A model generated the notes under the pieces. The model worked only from the letters and a program-made list of their open reading frames with translations. It had not been told where the DNA came from and did not search any database. A DNA stretch of 22,354 nt, from NCBI GenBank assembly GCA_938002705.1, contig CALLAG010000262.1:1-22354 (forward strand), given 5' to 3'. Below are positions 15,221-22,354 of the stretch, one piece after another. The number at the start of each line of letters is the position of its first letter. Position 1 is the first letter of the stretch. The translations under genes were made by a program, and so were the position numbers. The DNA comes from an uncultured Saprospiraceae bacterium. GTDB lineage: Bacteria > Bacteroidota > Bacteroidia > Chitinophagales > Saprospiraceae.

Positions 15221-15766
15221 ATGTCTGACGAAAAAAGATGGTATTCCTTAAGAGTCATCAGTGGAAAAGAAAAGAAGATCAAGGAATATATCGAGCTTGA
15301 ATTACAAAGAAATAAATGGACAGACTACATTACCCAAGTATTAGTCCCTTCTGAAAAAGTTTATAAAATCAGAAACGGTAAGAAAGTAATCCTCGAAAGA
15401 AATATCTTACCGGGTTATATACTCATAGAAGCAGTACCGAAGAAGTTTTCAGGAGAAATTATAACGGCAATTACTAATGTTCCCAATGTAATCCATTTCT
15501 TAGGGAGGAACAATCCGCTCCCTATGAGACAGTCAGAAGCTAATAGAATGTTAGGGAAGGTTGATGAATCTCAAGAAGTTGGAGAGTCAATGTTGGAGCC
15601 TTTCATAGTAGGAGAAACTGTCAAGATAGTAGATGGACCTTTCAATGATTTTGTAGGAGACATCAAGGAAGTTAATGAAGAAAAGAAAAAGCTTAAAGTA
15701 ATAGTTAAGATTTTTGGTAGAGGGACAGAGGTAGAGCTTAATTTCATGCAAGTAGAAAAACAATAA
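15221..15766 (+). CDS. nusG: Transcription termination/antitermination factor NusG
   Basis: 181 residues from the ATG at 15221; an upstream in-frame TTG (15206) would add only METTM-like residues and is less likely. NusG binds RNA polymerase, modulates pausing and links it to Rho or the ribosome. The NGN domain (~1-112) shows WYSLRVISGKEKKIKEYI, VLVPSEKVYKIRNGKK, LPGYILIEA and VPNVIHFLG. The KOW domain (~128-181) shows VGETVKIVDGPFNDFVGDI and VKIFGRGTEVELNFMQVEK. It lies between secE and rplK as in most bacteria. Confidence 0.97.
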   Translation: MSDEKRWYSLRVISGKEKKIKEYIELELQRNKWTDYITQVLVPSEKVYKIRNGKKVILERNILPGYILIEAVPKKFSGEIITAITNVPNVIHFLGRNNPLPMRQSEANRMLGKVDESQEVGESMLEPFIVGETVKIVDGPFNDFVGDIKEVNEEKKKLKVIVKIFGRGTEVELNFMQVEKQ

Positions 15767-15794
15767 CAAAATACATACTTAATTAATCATAGCC

Positions 15795-16241
15795 ATGGCA
15801 AAAGAAGTAGACGCGTTTATAAAGTTACAAGTTAAAGGAGGAGCAGCTAATCCATCTCCACCAGTAGGACCAGCATTAGGTGCTAAGGGAGTTAACATAA
15901 TGGAATTCTGCAAAAGATTTAATGCAAAAACAGAAGATAGAAGAGGAAAAATTTTACCTGTTCAGATTACTGTTTATAAGGATAAGTCTTTTGACTTCGT
16001 AATTAAAACAACACCAGCTGCTGTACAATTATTAGAAGCAGCTAAGCTCAAGAAGGGATCTCCAGAATCTAACAGAAACAAAGTAGGTTCTGTGACTTGG
16101 GATCAAATCAAAGCAATAGCAGAAGACAAAATGGAAGATCTTAATGCTTTCACTATGGAATCAGCTATGAAAATGCTCGCAGGTACAGCAAGAAGTGCTG
16201 GAATCACTGTCAAAGGTGATGCACCTTGGGCGAATAACTAA
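15795..16241 (+). CDS. rplK: 50S ribosomal protein L11
   Basis: 148 residues. L11 binds the GTPase-associated centre of 23S rRNA. The N-terminal domain contains the proline-rich NPSPPVGPALGAKGVNIMEF that lines the thiostrepton site, and the C-terminal rRNA-binding domain contains KKGSPESNRNKVGSVTWDQI and AGTARSAGITVKG. It starts 28 nt after nusG. That gap is too short for the L1-binding leader that precedes rplK in E. coli; a candidate for that element lies after this gene instead. Confidence 0.98.
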   Translation: MAKEVDAFIKLQVKGGAANPSPPVGPALGAKGVNIMEFCKRFNAKTEDRRGKILPVQITVYKDKSFDFVIKTTPAAVQLLEAAKLKKGSPESNRNKVGSVTWDQIKAIAEDKMEDLNAFTMESAMKMLAGTARSAGITVKGDAPWANN

Positions 16242-16267
16242 GAATAATTTCAATTTTTCTAATTAAA

Positions 16268-16300
16268 TAAAGGGAGTCTTAATAAGACGTCTGAACCTTA
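16268..16300 (+). promoter_or_regulatory. Candidate L1-binding mRNA element (autoregulatory leader) between rplK and rplA
   Basis: A small hairpin with an asymmetric internal loop. The outer stem AAGG/CCTT is 16270-16273 with 16296-16299. The inner stem GTCTT/AAGAC is 16276-16280 with 16284-16288, with loop AAT. The internal loop has GA on the 5' side and GTCTGAA on the 3' side. The strands GGGAG...GTCTG match, in order, the GGGAG and GUCUG strands of the E. coli 23S rRNA L1 site (helices 76-78) as I remember it. L1 repressing its own mRNA through such a mimic is established. Assigning it here is inference. Confidence 0.45.
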
Positions 16301-16309
16301 CAATAAATT

Positions 16310-16993
16310 ATGGCGATATCTAAAAAAAGAAAAGCAGCCAATGCAAAAGTAGATCCTGATAAGCTCTATGATCTTGCAAGTGCTATGGCTCTTGTCAAAG
16401 AAGTCAATACAGCTAATTTTGATTGCTCAGTAGATCTGCATGTCAGATTAGGTGTAGATCCAAGAAAAGCTGACCAAGCTATTAGAGGCACTGTAACCTT
16501 ACCGAACGGTACAGGTAAAACCAAAAAAGTCCTCGTATTATGTACACCAGATAAAGAAGAAGAAGCAAAGGCAGCAGGTGCTGACTATGTAGGTCTTGAT
16601 GAGTTCATCACTAAGATCCAGCAAGGCTGGACTGATATAGATGTCATCATAGCTGCTCCTAATGTAATGGCACATGTCGGTAAGGTAGGTAGAATTTTAG
16701 GACCAAGAGGTCTGATGCCTAATCCTAAGTCAGGAACAGTAACGCCAAATATCGGCGCTGCAGTAGAAGACGTTAAAGGAGGTAAAATAGCATTTAGAGT
16801 AGATAAGTATGGTATTATCCATAGCTCTGTAGGAAGAATCCAATTCTCCGCTGAGAAATTAGCTCAGAATGCCAATGAATTAATTAGTACTATCGTTAAG
16901 CTTAAGCCAAGTTCAGCGAAAGGCGCATATATTAAAACTATAAGCGTTGCGAGTACTATGAGTCCAGGTATTAAGATCGAAAATAAATTTTAA
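16310..16993 (+). CDS. rplA: 50S ribosomal protein L1
   Basis: 227 residues, near the usual ~230. L1 forms the mobile stalk at the E site and represses its own operon by binding mRNA. The protein shows SVDLHVRLGVDPRKADQAIRG, TVTLPNGTGKTKKVLVL, the domain II segment (ADYVGLDEFITKIQQGW, DVIIAAPNVMAHVGKVGRILGPRG) and LMPNPKSGTVTPNIGAAV, all family hallmarks. It is preceded by a 68-nt gap holding the candidate L1 target structure and followed after 29 nt by rplJ. Confidence 0.98.
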   Translation: MAISKKRKAANAKVDPDKLYDLASAMALVKEVNTANFDCSVDLHVRLGVDPRKADQAIRGTVTLPNGTGKTKKVLVLCTPDKEEEAKAAGADYVGLDEFITKIQQGWTDIDVIIAAPNVMAHVGKVGRILGPRGLMPNPKSGTVTPNIGAAVEDVKGGKIAFRVDKYGIIHSSVGRIQFSAEKLAQNANELISTIVKLKPSSAKGAYIKTISVASTMSPGIKIENKF

Positions 16994-17022
16994 CAGCTAC
17001 CCACCCATTAATAAAGAAAGAA

Positions 17023-17550
17023 ATGAAAAAGGAAGATAAATCTTTAATAATAGAACAGCTTAAAGAAAAATTTGCTGAGAACAATTTTTTCTATATCACT
17101 GATGCTTCAGGAATTACAGTTGAGCAAGTCAACAAATTCAGAGGTATGTGTTATGAGAAGGAAGTGGAGATGAGAGTTGTTAAAAATACACTTGTACAGA
17201 AAGCATTAGAAGCTGTTGGTACAGATGGACAATATGATGAGTTGTATAGTAGCCTTAAAGGCCCAACTGCATTAATGTTCTCTCAGACAGCTAATCTACC
17301 AGCTAAACTGATCGAAGAATTTAGAAAAACGAATGAAAAACCGCTTGTAAAAGCGGCTTATATAGATTCAAGTATCTTCTTAGGAGATGAGTCACTCAAA
17401 GGACTCGCAGCATTGAAATCTAAAGAAGAACTTATCGGTGATGTTATCGCTCTCTTACAATCACCTGCTAAAAATGTTATCTCTGCTCTTAAGTCAGGAG
17501 GATCAACAATTGCAGGTCTTGTTAAAGCATTAGAAGAGAAAGGAGCATAA
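17023..17550 (+). CDS. rplJ: 50S ribosomal protein L10
   Basis: 175 residues. L10 anchors L7/L12 dimers to the ribosomal stalk base. The N-terminal domain shows FAENNFFYITDASGITVEQVNKFR, MRVVKNTLVQKALE and LKGPTALMFS; the C-terminal helix (QSPAKNVISALKSGGSTIAG and onward) binds L7/L12. The gap from rplA is 29 nt, too short for the long L10-binding leader known from E. coli and Bacillus. rplL follows after 76 nt. Confidence 0.97.
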   Translation: MKKEDKSLIIEQLKEKFAENNFFYITDASGITVEQVNKFRGMCYEKEVEMRVVKNTLVQKALEAVGTDGQYDELYSSLKGPTALMFSQTANLPAKLIEEFRKTNEKPLVKAAYIDSSIFLGDESLKGLAALKSKEELIGDVIALLQSPAKNVISALKSGGSTIAGLVKALEEKGA

Positions 17551-17626
17551 TTAATGAATGTGGCTTCCAAGCTAATCGCATCTTTTTAGGTGTAATTATT
17601 TTATAATATATTTAAATTTAAAACTC

Positions 17627-18004
17627 ATGGCAGACGTAAAGTCAATTGCAGATCAATTAGTCGCTCTTACTGTTAAAGAAGTAAACGAATTAGCGACAAT
17701 TTTAAAAGACGAACATGGAATCGAACCAGCTGCAGCTGCTGTTGCAATGGCTGCTCCAGGCGCAGGTGGCGGTGACGCTGGCGGTGCAGAGCAAACTGAA
17801 TTCTCTGTTATTCTTAATTCTGCAGGCGCAGCAAAGCTTGCTGTAGTCAAAGAAGTTAAAAATCTTTTAGGTCTTGGACTTAAAGAGGCTAAGGAACTTG
17901 TCGATAGTGCTCCAGCACCTGTAAAGGAAGGAGTTGCTAAAGATGAAGCTGAATCAATTAAAGCTGCTTTAGAAGCTGCTGGAGCTGACGTTGAATTAAA
18001 ATAA
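17627..18004 (+). CDS. rplL: 50S ribosomal protein L7/L12
   Basis: 125 residues. It forms the flexible stalk that recruits translational GTPases. The N-terminal dimerisation helices (1-~33) are followed by an Ala/Gly-rich hinge (~35-56, AAPGAGGGDAGGAEQ) and the conserved C-terminal domain (~57-125) with KLAVVKEVKNLLGLGLKEA and ELVDSAPAPVKEGV. The 76-nt gap from rplJ is very AT-rich and shows no hairpin I would call. A hairpin at 18058 follows the gene. Confidence 0.98.
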   Translation: MADVKSIADQLVALTVKEVNELATILKDEHGIEPAAAAVAMAAPGAGGGDAGGAEQTEFSVILNSAGAAKLAVVKEVKNLLGLGLKEAKELVDSAPAPVKEGVAKDEAESIKAALEAAGADVELK

Positions 18005-18057
18005 CGTTACTCTTAAGCTTTTAATGATAGGTTCTTTAATCTAAATAAAAAGTACAA

Positions 18058-18087
18058 AGCTTAGTCACTGCTTGCAGTGGCTAAGCT
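18058..18087 (+). promoter_or_regulatory. 13-bp hairpin without U-tract in the rplL-rpoB gap
   Basis: AGCTTAGTCACTG (18058-18070) pairs with CAGTGGCTAAGCT (18075-18087), one G-U pair, tetraloop CTTG. No T-run follows directly, so it is not a standard terminator. It occupies the same place as the RNase III site and attenuator between rplL and rpoB of E. coli, suggesting a role in lowering or processing rpoBC mRNA relative to rplJL. The structure is visible; the function is inferred. Confidence 0.6.
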
Positions 18088-18157
18088 ATACCTATATATG
18101 GTAACTACTTTTTATACTTGTATTGAATTTTTTTATCCTTTTTTATAAAAAACAGAT

Positions 18158-21100
18158 ATGGCTACAGTTCAGGCTATCGAAAAAAACTCACAAATCAGAT
18201 ATAGCTTCGGAAAGGCTTCTTTGACAGACGCATACCCTGATTTGCTCGAGATACAGATCAAGTCATTTATGGAGTTTTTTCAATTAGAAACGACTCCAGA
18301 GAATAGAGGTAATGAGGGACTCTTTAACGTGTTTCAGGAGAATTTCCCAATTACAGATGCGAGAAATATTTTCGTATTAGAATTTTTGGACTACTTCGTT
18401 GATCCACCGAGATATAGCATCAGTGAGTGTATGCAGCGAGGACTCACATATAGCGTACCCCTAAAGGCTAAATTGAGACTGTCTTGTAACGATGAAGAGC
18501 ACGTAGATTTTCAGACAATTGTACAAGATGTTTTCTTAGGTAATATACCTTACATGACACCTAAAGGTACCTTTGTTATTAATGGTGCCGAGAGAGTGGT
18601 AGTATCTCAGCTACACAGATCCCCAGGTGTATTTTTTGCACTTAACTTTCACCCTAACGGATCTAAGATTTACTCAGCAAGAGTAATACCTTTTAAGGGT
18701 GCTTGGATGGAATTTACAACAGACATTAATAATGTCATGTTTGCATATATAGACAGAAAGAAGAAATTCCCTGTCACAACTTTACTTAGAGCCATAGGAT
18801 ATGATTCTGATAAGGATATTCTCGAAATATTCGGACTATCAGAAGAAATCAAAGCTGATAAAAAGACACTTAAAAAAGCAATAGGAAGAAAACTCGCAGC
18901 AAGGGTCCTTAAGAAATGGAACGAAGATTTCGTAGATGAGGACACTGGTGAGGTTGTAACTATAGAGCGTAATGAAATCATATTAGAGAGAGATGATACA
19001 TTGGATGAGGAGAACATTGTCCTGATTGTTGACTCTGATATTGATTCTATTATACTTCAGAAAGAAAATGTTGAAGGTGAAGAGCTAAAGGATTATAGCA
19101 TCATCTATCAGACACTTCAGAAAGATCCATCGTCTTCAGAGCTAGAAGCCGTAACTCAGATCTATAGGCAACTGAGAGGAACTGATCCGCCCGATGAGGA
19201 GACAGCGAGAGGTATTATAGATAAGTTATTCTTCTCAGATAAGAGATATAACTTAGGTGAGGTAGGTCGATATAAAATAAATAGAAAATTAGGTTTAGAT
19301 ATAGATCCAGGTAACCTTGTCTTGACAAAGGATGATATCATCGAGATCATCAAGTATATTGTTGACTTAATCAATCAGAAAGCAGAGCTTGATGATATAG
19401 ATCACTTGAGTAACAGAAGAGTAAGATCAGTAGGAGAGCAATTATATTCTCAGTTTGGTGTAGGACTTGCAAGAATGGCAAGAACTATAAGGGAAAGAAT
19501 GAATGTAAGAGATAATGAGGTATTTACACCTATAGATCTTATTAATGCAAGAACTTTATCATCGGTAATTAACTCATTTTTCGGAACGAGTCAATTATCA
19601 CAATTCCTCGATCAGACGAATCCTCTTTCTGAGATTACGCATAAGCGTAGGATCTCAGCATTAGGACCAGGTGGTCTCTCAAGGGAGAGAGCAGGTTTTG
19701 AGGTAAGAGATGTTCACTATTCTCACTATGGTAGATTATGTACTATTGAGACACCGGAGGGACCTAACATTGGACTGATATCTACACTCTGTGTATTTGC
19801 CAAGATCAATAAAATGGGTTTCTTAGAGACACCATATAAGAAAGTAAAAGGTGGTATAGTAGATCTAAAATCTCCTATCGAGTACTTGAGTGCTGAGGGT
19901 GAGGATCATAAGAAAATTGCACAGGCCAATGCTATCATATCAGAGAAAGGCGCTTTTGTAAATGATAGGATAAAGTGTAGAGATCATGGTGACTTCCCAG
20001 TACTGGAACCATCAGAGATTGAATATATGGATGTAGCACCTAACCAGATTGTAGGTGTGTCAGCTTCCCTCATACCGTTCTTAGAGAATGATGATGCCAA
20101 TAGAGCCCTGATGGGATCTAACATGCAACGTCAAGCTTTACCATTAGTAAGGCCAAGAGCACCGATTGTAGGTACAGGTATAGAGCAGAAAGTAGCACAG
20201 GATTCACGTATATTAATTAACGCTGAAGGAAAGGGTGTTGTTAATTACGTAGATGCTGAGAAGATCGTTATTGAATATGATAGATCAGACGAGGAACAGT
20301 TAGTCTCATTTGAGAGTAATATAAAAACGTATGAGCTTGTTAAGTTCAAAAGAACCAATCAAGGTTCTACGATTAACCTGAAGCCTATTGTCAAAAAAGG
20401 TGATAGAGTTAAGAAGGGAACTTTACTTTCTGATGGTTACGCAACTGAGAAAGGTGAATTAGCCTTAGGTCAAAATCTATTGGTCTCATTCATGCCTTGG
20501 AAAGGGTATAACTTTGAGGATGCCATTGTACTTTCTGAGAGAGTTGTAAGAGAAGATGTATTCACATCACTACATATAGAAAGTTACGAATTAGAAGTAA
20601 GAGATACCAAGTTAGGAGAAGAGGAACTGACTAATGATATTCCTAACGTATCAGAGGAAGCCACTAAGGATCTTGATGAAAATGGTATCATCAGATTAGG
20701 AGCTTGGGTTAATGAAGGCGATATCATCATCGGGAAGATTACTCCTAAAGGAGAATCAGACCCTACTCCAGAAGAGAAGTTATTGAGAGCGATATTCGGT
20801 GATAAAGCAGGTGATGTAAAAGATGCATCTCTTAAAGCACCTCCATCAACGAAAGGACTTATTATCAATAAGAGATTATTCGCGAGAGCTAAGAAAGATA
20901 AATTCCAGAAAGTACAAGAGAAGGAATTACTATCTAAGTTAGAGGACACTCACTCTGTCGCATTGAACGAGCTTAGAACAACACTAATAGATAAGTTACT
21001 TAACCTCGTAAAAGGTAAGGGTTCTGAAGGTGTAAAGAGTATCTATAATGAACCACTTATCGCTAAGGGGTCTAAGTTCTCTACTAAGTCACTAAAAGAG

Positions 21101-21991
21101 CTTGACTACTCACAAGTAGATTATACTAATTGGACTAAAGATGATAAGACGAATAAGTTAATAGCTTCATTACTCCATAATTATAGTATAAAAGTAAATG
21201 CTGAGGTAGGAAGATATAAGAGAGAGAAATTCAATATCAGTATCGGAGATGAACTACCAGCTGGAGTTCTTAAGTTAGCTAAAGTTTATTTAGCTAAAAA
21301 GAGAAAACTAAAAGTAGGAGATAAGCTCGCAGGACGTCATGGTAACAAGGGTATCGTATCCAGAATAGTAAGACAAGAGGATATGCCATTCTTAGAGGAT
21401 GGAACACCAGTTGATATCGTACTTAACCCATTGGGTGTACCTTCAAGGATGAACTTAGGGCAGATATTCGAGACCGTTCTTGGATGGGCAGGTCAGAAGC
21501 TCGGTGTTAAGTTTGCTACTCCAATTTTTGATGGAGCTTCATTAGAAGAGATAGATGAATTCGTGACAGAAGCAGGTCTTCCATCATTAGGACAGACGTT
21601 CTTATATGATGGTGAGACAGGTGATAGATTCCACCAGGAAGCTACCGTAGGTATCATCTACATGCTTAAGTTATCTCACATGGTTGATGATAAGATGCAC
21701 GCAAGATCTATAGGACCATACTCATTGATTACACAACAACCATTAGGTGGTAAGGCACAGTTTGGTGGACAGAGATTTGGTGAGATGGAAGTGTGGGCTC
21801 TTGAGGCATTCGGAGCAGCTAATATATTACGAGAGTTACTGACTATTAAGTCAGATGATATAATAGGAAGAGCTAAGGCATACGAGGCTATAGTGAAAGG
21901 TGAGAACCTTCCAGAGCCAAGTATCCCAGAGTCATTCAATGTATTAATACATGAGCTCAGAGGATTAGCTCTTGATGTTAAGTTTGACTAA
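18158..21991 (+). CDS. rpoB: DNA-directed RNA polymerase subunit beta
   Basis: 1277 residues, full length and typical for Bacteroidota (the E. coli protein is 1342). Beta forms one pincer of RNA polymerase and part of the active site. The rifampicin pocket is at 475-502: FGTSQLSQFLDQTNPL then SEITHKRRISALGPGGL. Asp485, His495 and Ser500 correspond to E. coli D516, H526 and S531 and are wild type; Thr487 replaces E. coli N518. Other hallmarks are GRLCTIETPEGPNIGLI, MPWKGYNFEDAIVLSERVV, the active-site-proximal KLAGRHGNKGIVS and the C-terminal GGKAQFGGQRFGEMEVWALE with EAFGAANILRELLT. It starts 153 nt after rplL and is followed by rpoC after 56 nt. Confidence 0.99.
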   Translation: MATVQAIEKNSQIRYSFGKASLTDAYPDLLEIQIKSFMEFFQLETTPENRGNEGLFNVFQENFPITDARNIFVLEFLDYFVDPPRYSISECMQRGLTYSVPLKAKLRLSCNDEEHVDFQTIVQDVFLGNIPYMTPKGTFVINGAERVVVSQLHRSPGVFFALNFHPNGSKIYSARVIPFKGAWMEFTTDINNVMFAYIDRKKKFPVTTLLRAIGYDSDKDILEIFGLSEEIKADKKTLKKAIGRKLAARVLKKWNEDFVDEDTGEVVTIERNEIILERDDTLDEENIVLIVDSDIDSIILQKENVEGEELKDYSIIYQTLQKDPSSSELEAVTQIYRQLRGTDPPDEETARGIIDKLFFSDKRYNLGEVGRYKINRKLGLDIDPGNLVLTKDDIIEIIKYIVDLINQKAELDDIDHLSNRRVRSVGEQLYSQFGVGLARMARTIRERMNVRDNEVFTPIDLINARTLSSVINSFFGTSQLSQFLDQTNPLSEITHKRRISALGPGGLSRERAGFEVRDVHYSHYGRLCTIETPEGPNIGLISTLCVFAKINKMGFLETPYKKVKGGIVDLKSPIEYLSAEGEDHKKIAQANAIISEKGAFVNDRIKCRDHGDFPVLEPSEIEYMDVAPNQIVGVSASLIPFLENDDANRALMGSNMQRQALPLVRPRAPIVGTGIEQKVAQDSRILINAEGKGVVNYVDAEKIVIEYDRSDEEQLVSFESNIKTYELVKFKRTNQGSTINLKPIVKKGDRVKKGTLLSDGYATEKGELALGQNLLVSFMPWKGYNFEDAIVLSERVVREDVFTSLHIESYELEVRDTKLGEEELTNDIPNVSEEATKDLDENGIIRLGAWVNEGDIIIGKITPKGESDPTPEEKLLRAIFGDKAGDVKDASLKAPPSTKGLIINKRLFARAKKDKFQKVQEKELLSKLEDTHSVALNELRTTLIDKLLNLVKGKGSEGVKSIYNEPLIAKGSKFSTKSLKELDYSQVDYTNWTKDDKTNKLIASLLHNYSIKVNAEVGRYKREKFNISIGDELPAGVLKLAKVYLAKKRKLKVGDKLAGRHGNKGIVSRIVRQEDMPFLEDGTPVDIVLNPLGVPSRMNLGQIFETVLGWAGQKLGVKFATPIFDGASLEEIDEFVTEAGLPSLGQTFLYDGETGDRFHQEATVGIIYMLKLSHMVDDKMHARSIGPYSLITQQPLGGKAQFGGQRFGEMEVWALEAFGAANILRELLTIKSDDIIGRAKAYEAIVKGENLPEPSIPESFNVLIHELRGLALDVKFD

Positions 21992-22047
21992 TAAGAATTA
22001 GTCTTTAGATTATTAATTGAAAATCGTTTTTTAAAAAACTTTATAAT

Positions 22048-22354
22048 ATGGCTTTTAGTCGACATAACGAACCACAGCAAAAAAGTTTTGAGTCTATAAC
22101 TATATGCTTAACATCACCTGATGATATCTTAGAGAGATCATTCGGGGAAGTACTCAAACCTGAGACGATTAACTACAGAACTTATAAGCCAGAAAGAGAT
22201 GGCTTGTTTTGTGAAAGAATTTTCGGTCCAGTAAAGGATTATGAGTGCTATTGTGGAAAGTATAAGAGAATCAGATATAAGGGTATAGTATGTGATAGAT
22301 GTGGTGTAGAGGTCACCGAGAAGAAGGTGAGAAGAGAGAGAATGGGGCACATCA
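22048..22354 (+). CDS. rpoC: DNA-directed RNA polymerase subunit beta', N-terminal part (3' end outside window)
   Basis: The first 102 residues of beta' are present; the frame is open to the window edge. ATG at 22048 gives MAFSRHNEPQQKSFESITIC. The segment SPDDILERSFGEVLKPETIN and NYRTYKPERDGLFCERIFGP is the conserved beta' start. The N-terminal zinc-binding domain follows, with Cys67, Cys69, Cys82 and Cys85 (CYCG...CDRCGVEV) in the C-x-C-x12-C-x2-C spacing of the family. It is 56 nt after rpoB and cotranscribed with it. Confidence 0.98.
   Translation, partial: MAFSRHNEPQQKSFESITICLTSPDDILERSFGEVLKPETINYRTYKPERDGLFCERIFGPVKDYECYCGKYKRIRYKGIVCDRCGVEVTEKKVRRERMGHI

Overview
The window is AT-rich DNA from a member of the Bacteroidota. 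The evidence is two SusC/SusD-type outer-membrane uptake loci, Gln-terminated secretion signals and lipoboxes, a type IX secretion (T9SS) sorting domain, near absence of Shine-Dalgarno sequences, and TAnnTTTG-like promoter elements. The protein style (SusC start, PF12771-type SusD, long S8 protease) reminds me of Saprospiria-like marine lineages, but that placement is an impression. Every gene I can support lies on the + strand.

Region A (1-12074) is an accessory region of surface-nutrition genes. It opens with the 3' end of a RagB/SusD-type lipoprotein gene and a small SusD-linked surface lipoprotein, closed by a strong intrinsic terminator (about 1394-1426). A large secreted subtilisin-like protease (S8 family, beta-solenoid and PKD-like regions, T9SS sorting domain) follows. 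It overlaps by 8 nt a small secreted protein of unknown function. Next comes a complete SusC (TonB-dependent transporter), SusD-like lipoprotein, second small secreted protein and second lipoprotein, ending in another strong terminator (12041-12073). The small secreted proteins at 4899 and 10463 look like paralogues, and so do the C-terminal domains of the lipoproteins at 556 and 11190. The region therefore holds two copies of a similar accessory gene set around a secreted protease. A reasonable but unproven model is extracellular protein degradation coupled to oligopeptide uptake.

Region B (12114-13050) holds a Xer-type tyrosine recombinase with all catalytic residues, preceded by a 22-bp perfect AT palindrome.

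Region C (13096-22354) is a housekeeping translation/transcription cluster: tRNA-Thr(TGT), tRNA-Tyr(GTA), tRNA-Gly(TCC), tRNA-Thr(GGT), tuf, terminator, tRNA-Trp(CCA), secE, nusG, rplK, rplA, rplJ, rplL, rpoB and the start of rpoC. The four-tRNA order before tuf is the same as thrU-tyrU-glyT-thrT-tufB in E. coli. Two RNA structures stand out. One, between rplK and rplA, resembles the 23S rRNA binding site of L1. The other is a 13-bp hairpin without a U-tract between rplL and rpoB.

I found no CRISPR array, insertion sequence, prophage or defence system. The most interesting material is the duplicated accessory families of the SusCD/protease region and the candidate RNA regulatory elements of the ribosomal-protein operon.
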